This document shows positions 1 to 5,606 of a stretch of DNA of 5,606 nucleotides, one piece after another. The notes below the pieces were generated by a model. That model saw nothing but the letters and a program-made list of their open reading frames with translations. It was not told the origin of the DNA and made no database searches. The number at the start of each line of letters is the position of its first letter. Position 1 is the stretch's first letter. The stretch lies in NCBI GenBank assembly GCA_946413885.1, contig CAMKMK010000151.1, positions 1-5,606 of the forward strand, in the 5' to 3' direction. Source of the DNA: an uncultured Prevotellaceae bacterium. GTDB lineage: Bacteria > Bacteroidota > Bacteroidia > Bacteroidales > Bacteroidaceae. A program made the position numbers and the translations under genes.

Positions 1-269
1 GCCAGAATGCTGGCACGAAGAATGTTTATCTCATCGATCTCATGATTATCCACAACACCTACTGCCCAGGCTAAAGCCTCTCGCTTGATAATCTCACGAA
101 GTTGGTAACGCTTCTTTTCCGTCAATTGCTTAGAATCATTCAAAACGTCGTTCGTAAAATCAGGAGGCATGATGACAGCCGCCGCATATACGGGGCCCGC
201 TAAACATCCACGGCCAGCCTCATCACAACCAGCCTCGATGATTCCAGAATGATAATACGGCTTGAGCAT
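1..269 (-). CDS. rnhB: Ribonuclease HII, N-terminal 89 codons (cut by the window edge)
   Basis: RNase HII is a cytoplasmic endonuclease that cuts the RNA strand of RNA-DNA hybrids and starts removal of single ribonucleotides misincorporated in DNA. I translated this frame by hand. It opens MLKPYYHSGI and has the family signature GCDEAGRGCLAGPVYAAAV at about residues 14-32. D16 and E17 are the first two of the four acidic metal-binding residues, and the GRG motif (19-21) recognises the ribonucleotide. The family block LNDSKQLTEKKR follows (about 43-54), then INILRASIL at the edge. The other two catalytic aspartates lie outside the window. The ATG at 269 is preceded by a single base and the TGA of sufS, with no visible Shine-Dalgarno site, so translation is probably coupled to sufS. 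The family is near certain; the 3' part cannot be judged. Confidence 0.94.
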   Translation of the reverse strand, partial: MLKPYYHSGIIEAGCDEAGRGCLAGPVYAAAVIMPPDFTNDVLNDSKQLTEKKRYQLREIIKREALAWAVGVVDNHEIDEINILRASIL

Positions 270-270
270 A

Positions 271-1569
271 TCAGAACATTTGCTTGACTCGTTCTATAGC
301 AGATACCAACCTGTCCACTTCCTCGCGGGTATTATAAAGTGCGAAGCTGATACGCACCGTACCTTCTATCCCCAAACGGTGCATCAAAGGTTCCGCGCAA
401 TGATGTCCTGTTCGAACAGCAATCCCAAGCCGATCCAATAAGGTACCCATATCCAAGTGATGGATAAAGTGTTCGAAAGATGTATCCGTTTCAGGAATGC
501 CAGGTTGACGAACAAGAAACGAGATGACCGCATCGCGATTCTTCTTGGGACCAAAAACATGCATTCCATCAATCTCGCTCAATCGATGAATGGCATACTG
601 AGTCAAGTCCTGCTCGTGTTTCTCGATGTTGTCCATCCCAATCGATGAGACGTAATCCAAAGCTTTCGCCAATCCTGTTGTAGCCACATAATCTGGAGTG
701 CCTGCCTCAAACTTGTAAGGCAATTCATTGAAGGTGGTTTTCTCGAAAGACACGTTCTGAATCATCTCGCCACCTCCCATGTAAGGGGGTATCTTATCAA
801 GCCACGCTTCCTTCCCATACAGCACTCCTATGCCCGTAGGCCCGTAAATCTTATGTCCGCTAAAGGCAAAGAAATCGCAATCCAAGTCCTGCACATCCAC
901 CGCAAAGTGAGGCGTGCTCTGAGCTCCATCCACCAATACAGGAACATCATGCTCGTGAGCGATACGAATGATTTCCTTCATGGGGTTCACAGTTCCCAAT
1001 ACATTGCTGACATGAGTGAGTGAGACGATACGGGTTCTGTCAGAAAAAAGTTTCTCGTATTCATCCAATCGAAGTTCTCCTTCATCAGTAATAGGAATCA
1101 CACGCAGGCGAATTCCTTTGCGAGCCTGAAGCAGTTGCCAAGAAACAATGTTGCTGTGATGTTCCATCTCGCTGAGAATAACCTCATCACCTTCATGCAT
1201 AAATGCCTCGCCATAACAACTGGCAACCAGATTGATGCTTTCGGTAGTGCCACGAGTAAAAACAATCTCTCGTGTTGAGCGGGCATTCAGGAATTTGCGA
1301 ACCGTCTCGCGGGAAGCCTCGTGCAATTCAGTTGCCTGTTGGGAAAGAAAATGTACCCCACGATGCACGTTCGCGTTCACATTGTAGTACTCGTCCGTCA
1401 TCGCATCCACCACAGAACGGGGTTTCTGGGTTGTGGCTGCATTGTCTAAGTAAACAAGAGGATATTTCTCATAGATGTGTTTCTCCAAAATAGGAAAATC
1501 CTCCCTGACAGAGCTACCACCTTGTCCCTGCTGGAATGGCAACGGAATGTTTCTTGACTGTTTTTCCAT
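271..1569 (-). CDS. sufS: SufS cysteine desulfurase (PLP-dependent, group II NifS-like)
   Basis: SufS removes sulfur from L-cysteine, giving alanine and a protein persulfide that feeds the cytoplasmic SufBCD scaffold. From the chosen ATG at 1569 it has 432 residues. Visible landmarks are YLDNAATTQKP (40-50), NVHRGVH (67-73), RGTTESINLV (106-115), the EMEHHSN histidine pair (137-138), DGAQS (214-218), the PLP-binding lysine K240 in SGHKIYGPTG, and the persulfide cysteine C391 in RTGHHCAEPLM. The frame is open further upstream, with ATGs at 1602 and 1638, but those starts would run into the sufD end; 1569 lies 13 nt after the sufD stop and fits the family best. Even so, the N-terminus is about 13 residues longer than E. 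coli SufS, and a net 13 extra residues sit between K240 and C391 (near 354-368). Start choice is moderately sure; function is very sure. Confidence 0.96.
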   Translation of the reverse strand: MEKQSRNIPLPFQQGQGGSSVREDFPILEKHIYEKYPLVYLDNAATTQKPRSVVDAMTDEYYNVNANVHRGVHFLSQQATELHEASRETVRKFLNARSTREIVFTRGTTESINLVASCYGEAFMHEGDEVILSEMEHHSNIVSWQLLQARKGIRLRVIPITDEGELRLDEYEKLFSDRTRIVSLTHVSNVLGTVNPMKEIIRIAHEHDVPVLVDGAQSTPHFAVDVQDLDCDFFAFSGHKIYGPTGIGVLYGKEAWLDKIPPYMGGGEMIQNVSFEKTTFNELPYKFEAGTPDYVATTGLAKALDYVSSIGMDNIEKHEQDLTQYAIHRLSEIDGMHVFGPKKNRDAVISFLVRQPGIPETDTSFEHFIHHLDMGTLLDRLGIAVRTGHHCAEPLMHRLGIEGTVRISFALYNTREEVDRLVSAIERVKQMF

Positions 1570-1582
1570 ACGGCTCAGTTCT

Positions 1583-2938
1583 TTATCGTGTTGAACAAGC
1601 ATTAGGTCCACAACCCGCACATTTTCCCAACTCTCCACGGAAACGTTGCTCTACCAAGAAATGAAGACGATCGCGCAATGCTTCCAACTTGATGCTGTCC
1701 AACACTTCACCCACAAAAGCAAATTTCAGCAACAGGCGGGCTTCCTCTTCAGGAATTCCACGCTGACGCATATAAAAGAGGGCTGCATCATTGAGTTGCC
1801 CCACCGTACTTCCATGACTGCACTTCACGTCATCAGCATAAATCTCCAGCATGGGTTGACTGTACATGCGGGCCGTCTTGGTGGCACAAAGATTGGCATT
1901 CGTTTCTTGTGAAACAGTCTTTTGGGCACCCTCGCGAACAAGGACCCGACCTGCAAAAGCTCCTACAGCCTTATCGTCCAGCACGTACTTGTAAAGTTCA
2001 TTGCTCTGGCAATTCGACACTTTATGGTCAATCAACGTATTGTTGTCCACACGTTGCTCCTTGTCTGCCACCACACACCCATACATGTTAATCTCTGCAT
2101 ACTCGCCACTAAGGGAAACGTCTGTTCGATTGCGAGTCAAACCATTGTTGAGCGTAATGGAATCGATGGTGGCTGAAGCATTCCGTGCCTCATCCACGTA
2201 CATGTTGGCAAAACGTTTGCTGCGAACATGAGTCTCCTCCAGCTCGTAGAGTTCCAGATGAGCATTCTCGCCCACAAAGACTTCACTCACTTGCGTTGTC
2301 AGAAACTCATGATCATCTATCGAGTGGTCACAAAAGAGGATTTTAGCCTGAGATCCTTCCTCCAGGACAATCAGGACACGACGATTCACCATCAGGTCCA
2401 TATCAGCACGCAAGACATTCACGACCTGAATGGTTCTGTCCAAAACGACACCTTTCGGCACGTAAATAAAGAGTCCGTCCTGAGCCAGCATCGTATTGAT
2501 GGAATTGATGGAATCCTTTCTCGCGCGTGCGAGCGTACCATAATATTTATTTATAAGGTCTGGACTCTCCATCGCGGCTTGGCAAAGCGAACCTATGAAT
2601 ACGCCATCAGGCATTTGGGGGCGAGTCACGGCTTTGTCCGTAAACTGATCATTCACCATGAAAAACAAAGAGGTACTCAGATTGGGGACTCCGCAGCGGA
2701 AAACATCGTAGGGATTAACCTGAAAGCCGATTCTTTTGAGATTGACCCCATAGTTAGGAGCAAAGGCAGCATCCACGTCAGTATATTTATAGCGCTCTAC
2801 CTTGCATGTGGGGAATCCCAACTGCTGAAACGACGTGAAGGCATCCTCGCGCAAAGCATTCATCACAGGAGCCGAGTGCTCGTTGATGACTTCTCTGTAC
2901 TCAGAATAGAGATCTATGTATTGCCTTTCGGAACTCAC
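1583..2938 (-). CDS. sufD: SufD, Fe-S cluster assembly scaffold subunit
   Basis: SufD is the catalytically silent-looking partner of SufB in the cytoplasmic SufBC2D complex and helps deliver iron and assemble the nascent cluster. The product has 451 residues. A variable N-terminal region (KVERYKYTDVD at about 46-56) is followed by the beta-helix core, with YVPKGVVLD in the first half, and by the C-terminal SufB/SufD block. That block includes SQPMLEIYADDVKCSHGSTVG, where C373 and H375 correspond to the conserved Cys/His pair of E. coli SufD. The helical end RFRGELGK is followed by a short tail with three cysteines (440, 443, 448; CAGCGPNAC). The start is GTG, overlapping the sufC TGA as GTGA, with a strong AGGAGG site 7 nt upstream; the opening SERQYIDLYS agrees with Bacteroidota SufD. 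I call it SufD rather than SufB because of gene order and length. Confidence 0.95.
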   Translation of the reverse strand: MSSERQYIDLYSEYREVINEHSAPVMNALREDAFTSFQQLGFPTCKVERYKYTDVDAAFAPNYGVNLKRIGFQVNPYDVFRCGVPNLSTSLFFMVNDQFTDKAVTRPQMPDGVFIGSLCQAAMESPDLINKYYGTLARARKDSINSINTMLAQDGLFIYVPKGVVLDRTIQVVNVLRADMDLMVNRRVLIVLEEGSQAKILFCDHSIDDHEFLTTQVSEVFVGENAHLELYELEETHVRSKRFANMYVDEARNASATIDSITLNNGLTRNRTDVSLSGEYAEINMYGCVVADKEQRVDNNTLIDHKVSNCQSNELYKYVLDDKAVGAFAGRVLVREGAQKTVSQETNANLCATKTARMYSQPMLEIYADDVKCSHGSTVGQLNDAALFYMRQRGIPEEEARLLLKFAFVGEVLDSIKLEALRDRLHFLVEQRFRGELGKCAGCGPNACSTR

Positions 2939-3687
2939 AGTCCGACCTCCTCTTTTATCCAGTCAAAACCTCTCTTCTCTATCTCTATCGCAAGCTGGGG
3001 ACCACCGCTTTTCACAATCATTCCATTGATAAGGACATGCACCGCATCAGGTTTCAGGTAATCCAACAGACGCTGATAATGAGTAATGACAATCGCACTG
3101 GAAAGAGGAGTCCTCAGTTTGTTGAAACCCTCTGCCACAATGCGCAATGCATCCACATCCAGACCTGAATCCGTCTCGTCCAGAATACTCAAGGTAGGCT
3201 CAAGCATCGCCATTTGGAAAATCTCGTTTCGTTTCTTCTCGCCTCCTGAGAAACCTTCATTTACCGAACGGTTAGCCAATTTGTTGTCCAGTTCCACAAT
3301 CTTGCGCTTTTCCCGCACCAGTTTGAGAAACTCGCTGGCAGCCAAAGGTTCCTTGCCCTGATATTTGCGTTTGGCATTGAGGGCAGAACGCATGAAGTTC
3401 ACCATACTGACACCCGGAATCTCCACAGGTTGCTGGAAACTGAGAAAGATACCTTCATGGGCACGCTCCTCAGGTTTCATGCAAAGCAAGTCCTTCCCGT
3501 TGAACGTAATGCTACCCTGAGTCACCTCGTAGGCAGGATGCCCCACGATGATATTGCTCAACGTACTCTTGCCCGCTCCGTTCTGTCCCATCAAGACATG
3601 CACCTCGCCATCACGGACAGTCAGACTGACACCTTTTAATATTTCCTTGCCATTTATGCTGGCATGCAAATCCCGTATCTCAAGCAT
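2935..3687 (-). CDS. sufC: SufC, ABC-type ATPase of the SUF machinery
   Basis: SufC is a soluble ABC ATPase, not a transporter. It binds SufB and SufD, and its ATP-driven dimerisation remodels the scaffold. From the ATG at 3687 it has 250 residues, the usual family length. Visible motifs are Walker A GQNGAGKST (34-42, K40), the Q-loop in LSFQQP (82-87), the ABC signature FSGGEKKR (146-153), Walker B and its extension ILDETDSGLD (168-177, with E171 and D173) and the switch histidine H203 in VITHYQRLL. K40, E171, D173 and H203 fall at the same numbers as the key residues of E. coli SufC. A longer frame begins at a TTG at 3720, but that would lie inside the promoter-like element, so the ATG is preferred; an AGGGAG sits 3 nt upstream of it. 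It is the first gene of the operon and has no sufB in front. Confidence 0.98.
   Translation of the reverse strand: MLEIRDLHASINGKEILKGVSLTVRDGEVHVLMGQNGAGKSTLSNIIVGHPAYEVTQGSITFNGKDLLCMKPEERAHEGIFLSFQQPVEIPGVSMVNFMRSALNAKRKYQGKEPLAASEFLKLVREKRKIVELDNKLANRSVNEGFSGGEKKRNEIFQMAMLEPTLSILDETDSGLDVDALRIVAEGFNKLRTPLSSAIVITHYQRLLDYLKPDAVHVLINGMIVKSGGPQLAIEIEKRGFDWIKEEVGL
2946..2951 (-). promoter_or_regulatory. Strong Shine-Dalgarno site fixing the sufD GTG start
   Basis: The minus strand reads AGGAGG here, 7 nt before the GTG at 2938 and inside the end of sufC. This full match is the strongest ribosome binding site in the window. It decides for the unusual GTG start over the next in-frame ATG, 25 codons downstream, and would help ribosomes reinitiate after finishing sufC. 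Confidence 0.8.
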
Positions 3688-3717
3688 ATTCTCCCTAAGT
3701 ATCACACAATTTGGGCA

Positions 3718-3725
3718 CAAAGATA
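3718..3725 (-). promoter_or_regulatory. Putative sufC promoter, -7 element
   Basis: The minus strand reads TATCTTTG, a perfect match to the Bacteroidetes -7 consensus TAnnTTTG. It would start transcription around 3711 and give a leader of about 25 nt before the sufC ATG. No good TTTG is found at the expected -33 distance (about 19-21 nt further upstream), so the promoter is either weak, activator-dependent, or somewhat different from this reading. Confidence 0.55.
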
Positions 3726-3737
3726 GTTATTTATCTT
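3720..3737. repeat. Inverted repeat overlapping the sufC promoter (candidate operator)
   Basis: AAGATA (3720-3725) and TATCTT (3732-3737) form a perfect 6-bp inverted repeat with a 6-nt spacer. The left arm lies within the -7 element of the sufC promoter, where a bound repressor would block RNA polymerase. The spacing and AT-rich half-sites resemble operators of dimeric iron or Fe-S regulators such as Fur or Rrf2-family proteins, but the sequence does not match any one consensus well. In AT-rich DNA a repeat of this size can arise by chance. Confidence 0.35.
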
Positions 3738-3821
3738 GAGATTTCTGCGGATTCCACCCAAAATTACTTTAAAAGGTTTCTCGCAAATAACGAACAGAAT
3801 GCAAGATTTCTTCTATTATCC

Positions 3822-3853
3822 TTTCAATGAATGAGAAATAAATTGTAAATTTG
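3822..3853 (+). promoter_or_regulatory. Putative Bacteroidetes promoter for the GH99-like gene
   Basis: TAAATTTG at 3846-3853 matches the -7 consensus TAnnTTTG perfectly. TTTC at 3822-3825 matches three of four bases of the -33 TTTG, with a 20-nt spacer, which is the expected distance. Transcription would begin near 3860, giving a leader of about 45 nt. The site is divergent from the sufC promoter. Confidence 0.65.
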
Positions 3854-3893
3854 TCCTGCAATCTGACAAGAAACAAGGCATATATAACAAAAA

Positions 3894-3898
3894 AAGGA
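3894..3898 (+). promoter_or_regulatory. Ribosome binding site of the GH99-like gene
   Basis: AAGGA lies 6 nt before the ATG at 3905. It supports that start over the in-frame TTG at 3851, which overlaps the -7 promoter element and would put 18 extra residues in front of the signal peptide. Confidence 0.65.
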
Positions 3899-3904
3899 CA
3901 CAAT

Positions 3905-5086
3905 ATGAAACAGATTCACTTCAAGCACATTCTTTTGTGCTTAGCACTACTGACCACCATCAAAGTTTTTGGACAAGCAAAAAAGACTTACGACGTTGCA
4001 GCATATCTCTATCCCGCCTATGTTGCCGACGACCCACGCCTGCGTCCCTTCTGGCCTATGGGAATGGGGGAATGGGAAACCGTGTTGACCATGCAACAGC
4101 GTAATCCAGGGCACTACTGGAATCGCCATCCGCTATGGGGTTACATCAACGAGGCAGACCCTGCCGTGATGGAGATGGAAATAGAACAAGCCACTCTACA
4201 TGGTGTGAATGTATTTATCTTCGACTGGTACTGGTTCGACGAACGTCCCTTTATGGAAACAACGCTCACCAACGGCTTCCTCAAGGCTCGCAACCGCGAC
4301 AAGATGCGATTCTATCTCATGTGGGCCAATCATGATGTGGGGAACCATTGGGACACGCGCATCGGTAACCTTGACCCTCAAAACATCATCTGGCGAGGTG
4401 GTGTTAGCCGCGAGGCCTTTGAGAAACTGTGCCACCGCAACATCGAGATGTTCTTCAGCCAACCGAACTACTACAAGATTGACGGAAAACCTGTGTTTAT
4501 GATCTACGAAGTCAATACCTTCATCGAAGGCCTTGGAGGTGTACAGCAGGCCACAGATGCACTAAAATGGTTCCGCAAGGAAGTAAAAAAGGCAGGCTAT
4601 CCCGACCTCGAACTGCAGTTTACCATGTGGGACTCACAATTCAACCACAGCGGTTTCGATGCCGCCAAGACAGAGCGTCCGCGTGACAAGTTCATCCGCG
4701 AACTCGGATTCAACAGCATGTCCCACTATCAGTTCGCCCACTACATCAATGTTAATGATGACTACGCCCCCATCCTCAACCGTGCCTACGAAGAATGGGA
4801 AAAACTCGACAAGGAGTTCACCATCCCCTACTATCCCCATGTGAGCATCGGTTGGGATAATAGTCCACGTACGGGCAAGAGTGCCGTTACTCGCGAGAAC
4901 ACTCCAGAACGTTTCGAGCAAGCTCTACGTAAGGCCAAAGCGTACCTCGATGCGCGACCAGACCTGCAACCCCTCATCACCATCAATTCGTGGAACGAAT
5001 GGACCGAGACCAGCTATCTGCAGCCTGACGACATTTTCGGCTATGGGTATCTGGATGCTATCAAACACGTATTCGTGGACAAATGA
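3905..5086 (+). CDS. Secreted GH99-like / WbsX-family protein (probable glycoside hydrolase)
   Basis: The product has 393 residues. Residues 1-23 form a signal peptide: a basic start (K2, K7), a hydrophobic core ILLCLALLTTI, and probable signal peptidase I cleavage after VFG (21-23). C12 lacks a lipobox, so it is not an obvious lipoprotein. The mature chain has the marks of the GH99-like WbsX family: AAYLYPAYVADD near 32-43, FIFDWYWFDERP (104-115), YLMWANHD (137-144) and NSWNEWTETSYLQPD with E365 and E368. In characterised GH99 endo-mannosidases two glutamates with the same three-residue spacing in a WNEW-type motif are catalytic, so these are the likely active-site pair. WbsX proteins were first named as O-antigen glycosyltransferases, but export to the periplasm or surface favours a hydrolase acting on a glycan. 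The substrate cannot be read from the sequence. No SusC/SusD genes adjoin it. Confidence 0.88.
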   Translation: MKQIHFKHILLCLALLTTIKVFGQAKKTYDVAAYLYPAYVADDPRLRPFWPMGMGEWETVLTMQQRNPGHYWNRHPLWGYINEADPAVMEMEIEQATLHGVNVFIFDWYWFDERPFMETTLTNGFLKARNRDKMRFYLMWANHDVGNHWDTRIGNLDPQNIIWRGGVSREAFEKLCHRNIEMFFSQPNYYKIDGKPVFMIYEVNTFIEGLGGVQQATDALKWFRKEVKKAGYPDLELQFTMWDSQFNHSGFDAAKTERPRDKFIRELGFNSMSHYQFAHYINVNDDYAPILNRAYEEWEKLDKEFTIPYYPHVSIGWDNSPRTGKSAVTRENTPERFEQALRKAKAYLDARPDLQPLITINSWNEWTETSYLQPDDIFGYGYLDAIKHVFVDK

Positions 5087-5110
5087 TAGGAAATCAAGGG
5101 AATTAAATGG

Positions 5111-5398
5111 TCACTTTTTCTGAAAGTAATCATTATAAATCTTGATGCCGAAGACTATGATGCTGCATGTGGTCGTGATAAGGTTTGTAATGAAGAGCGA
5201 CCAGATGATATCGGGACGGTGAAACAGTCCTTGCAGCATGAAGAAAAAACCACCGATGCCCATCATTAAGAAGGTAGGCAGAGCTATATCATCAGTCTTA
5301 CGGGTGCGGATGGTGCGCACGGCTTGTGGAAGATATCCCAACACCATTCCAATGCTGGCTATGGTGCCACAAATGTCGTAGAAAAAGGTTTGTTCCAT
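5111..5398 (-). CDS. SemiSWEET-type (PQ-loop) small sugar transporter
   Basis: The product has 95 residues and three hydrophobic segments (about 7-27, 40-59 and 64-88), the layout of bacterial SemiSWEETs. These work as dimers in the inner membrane and let sugars move down their gradient. The first helix carries the PQ motif GYLPQA (21-26), followed by the basic loop RTIRTRKTDD (28-37). N72 in the third helix fits the conserved pocket asparagine, whereas the pocket tryptophan of characterised SemiSWEETs appears to be F53 in GGFFFMLQG. The ATG at 5398 starts directly before a membrane segment; the upstream sequence is AT-rich with no clear Shine-Dalgarno site. The gene converges on the GH99-like gene with 24 nt between stops. 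The family assignment is fairly sure; the transported sugar is unknown. Confidence 0.85.
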   Translation of the reverse strand: MEQTFFYDICGTIASIGMVLGYLPQAVRTIRTRKTDDIALPTFLMMGIGGFFFMLQGLFHRPDIIWSLFITNLITTTCSIIVFGIKIYNDYFQKK

Positions 5399-5509
5399 AT
5401 AATTTATTGTTTGTCATTCAATTGTGAAACCTCATTTGTCAGCATTCTGAGGAATACTGCTTTGTGAAAAATTGATTTCGCAGGAATTAATTATAATCCT
5501 CAACGAATT

Positions 5510-5541
5510 CAAAGGTACGAAAATTTGAGTGATTATGCAAG
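5510..5541 (-). promoter_or_regulatory. Putative promoter of the SemiSWEET gene
   Basis: On the minus strand TACCTTTG (5517-5510) is a perfect match to the -7 consensus TAnnTTTG. CTTG (5541-5538) matches three of four bases of the -33 TTTG, with a 20-nt spacer. Transcription would start near 5503, leaving a leader of about 105 nt before the ATG at 5398. The leader holds only weak short stems (for example CCTCA at 5430-5434 with TGAGG at 5448-5452), and no riboswitch is recognisable. Confidence 0.5.
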
Positions 5542-5606
5542 AGAAAAGCGAAGATTTTTGCAACTATTTGATGTTGGATTCTAAGGAGTTATGGGTAGAG
5601 TGGATT
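5535..5606 (+). CDS. Possible start of an unidentified gene (runs off the window)
   Basis: An open frame of 24 codons starts at the ATG at 5535 and reaches the window end without a stop. It begins MQEKSEDFCNYLML and ends in ELWVEWI. It would be divergent from the SemiSWEET gene. The only upstream promoter hint is AAAATTTG at 5520-5527, one base off the -7 consensus, and there is no Shine-Dalgarno site. A stretch this short stays open by chance fairly often, so the call is weak and no family is recognised. Confidence 0.25.
   Translation, partial: MQEKSEDFCNYLMLDSKELWVEWI

Noticed and set aside
1570..1638. Longer SufS starts at 1602 or 1638
   Set aside because: They would overlap the C-terminal codons of sufD and add residues that have no counterpart in the family; the ATG at 1569 is closer to the normal length, although 1602 cannot be fully excluded.
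2228..3061. A 277-codon open frame on the plus strand opposite sufD and the end of sufC
   Set aside because: It lies entirely antisense to well-supported sufD and sufC, its translation has no recognisable domain, and such frames commonly arise from the codon use of the real gene.
3688..3720. Longer SufC starting at the TTG at 3720
   Set aside because: The TTG is part of the promoter-like element, and the 11 extra residues are not seen in SufC; the ATG at 3687 gives residue numbers that match E. coli SufC.
3739..3811. Direct repeat AGATTTCT at 3739-3746 and 3804-3811
   Set aside because: Two copies of an AT-rich 8-mer 65 bp apart are expected by chance, and neither copy has a consistent position relative to a promoter.
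3905..3975. Lipoprotein signal at C12 of the GH99-like protein
   Set aside because: The residues before the cysteine are ILL, not a lipobox ending in Gly, Ala or Ser, and a hydrophobic core continues after it, so signal peptidase I cleavage is more likely.
4196..4462. Open frames on both strands overlapping the GH99-like gene
   Set aside because: They are short, resemble no known protein and are explained as shadows of the coding frame with signal peptide and WNEWTE motif.
5087..5146. Terminator between the convergent genes (ATCAAG at 5093-5098 with CTTGAT at 5141-5146; ACTTT/AAAGT at 5113-5127)
   Set aside because: The first pair has a loop of about 42 nt and the second has a 5-bp AT-rich stem inside the SemiSWEET coding end; neither has the GC stem and T-run of an intrinsic terminator.

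Overview
The window looks like chromosomal DNA of a Bacteroidales bacterium, most likely Prevotella or a close relative. Three things suggest this: the Suf and RNase HII proteins have a Bacteroidota character; the intergenic regions carry perfect matches to the Bacteroidetes -7 promoter element TAnnTTTG; and most genes have weak or absent Shine-Dalgarno sites. The genus is inferred from recalled sequence character, not from a search.

Left part (1-3725, minus strand): one tightly packed operon, read right to left as sufC, sufD, sufS and rnhB. SufC (ABC ATPase) and SufD (scaffold partner) belong to the SUF iron-sulfur cluster assembly machine. SufS is the PLP-dependent cysteine desulfurase that supplies its sulfur. 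The reading frames overlap or nearly touch: sufC/sufD by 4 nt, sufD/sufS with a 13-nt gap, sufS/rnhB with a 1-nt gap. The operon ends in the first 89 codons of RNase HII, which is cut by the window edge. sufB, which normally heads this operon in Bacteroidota, is not next to sufC. Instead sufC has its own promoter-like element, overlapped by an inverted repeat that could be an operator.

Middle (3688-3904): a divergent intergenic region carrying the minus-strand sufC promoter and a plus-strand promoter, leader and ribosome binding site for the next gene.

Right part (3905-5398): a secreted protein of the GH99-like/WbsX family, with a signal peptide and a WNEWTE motif, is followed convergently by a 95-residue SemiSWEET-type (PQ-loop) sugar transporter. 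The stop codons are 24 nt apart. The pair could handle a host or dietary glycan and a released sugar, but there is no SusC/SusD-type locus here and the link is only inferred.

Right edge (5399-5606): a long leader and promoter for the SemiSWEET gene, then a short frame running off the end that may start another gene. I saw no tRNA, rRNA, CRISPR array, insertion sequence or clear intrinsic terminator. No gene-free stretch exceeds 300 bases. Most of the window is ordinary housekeeping sequence and I found no convincing new system. The best leads are the sufB-less suf operon with its candidate operator, an insertion near the SufS active-site cysteine, and the orphan secreted GH99-like protein.
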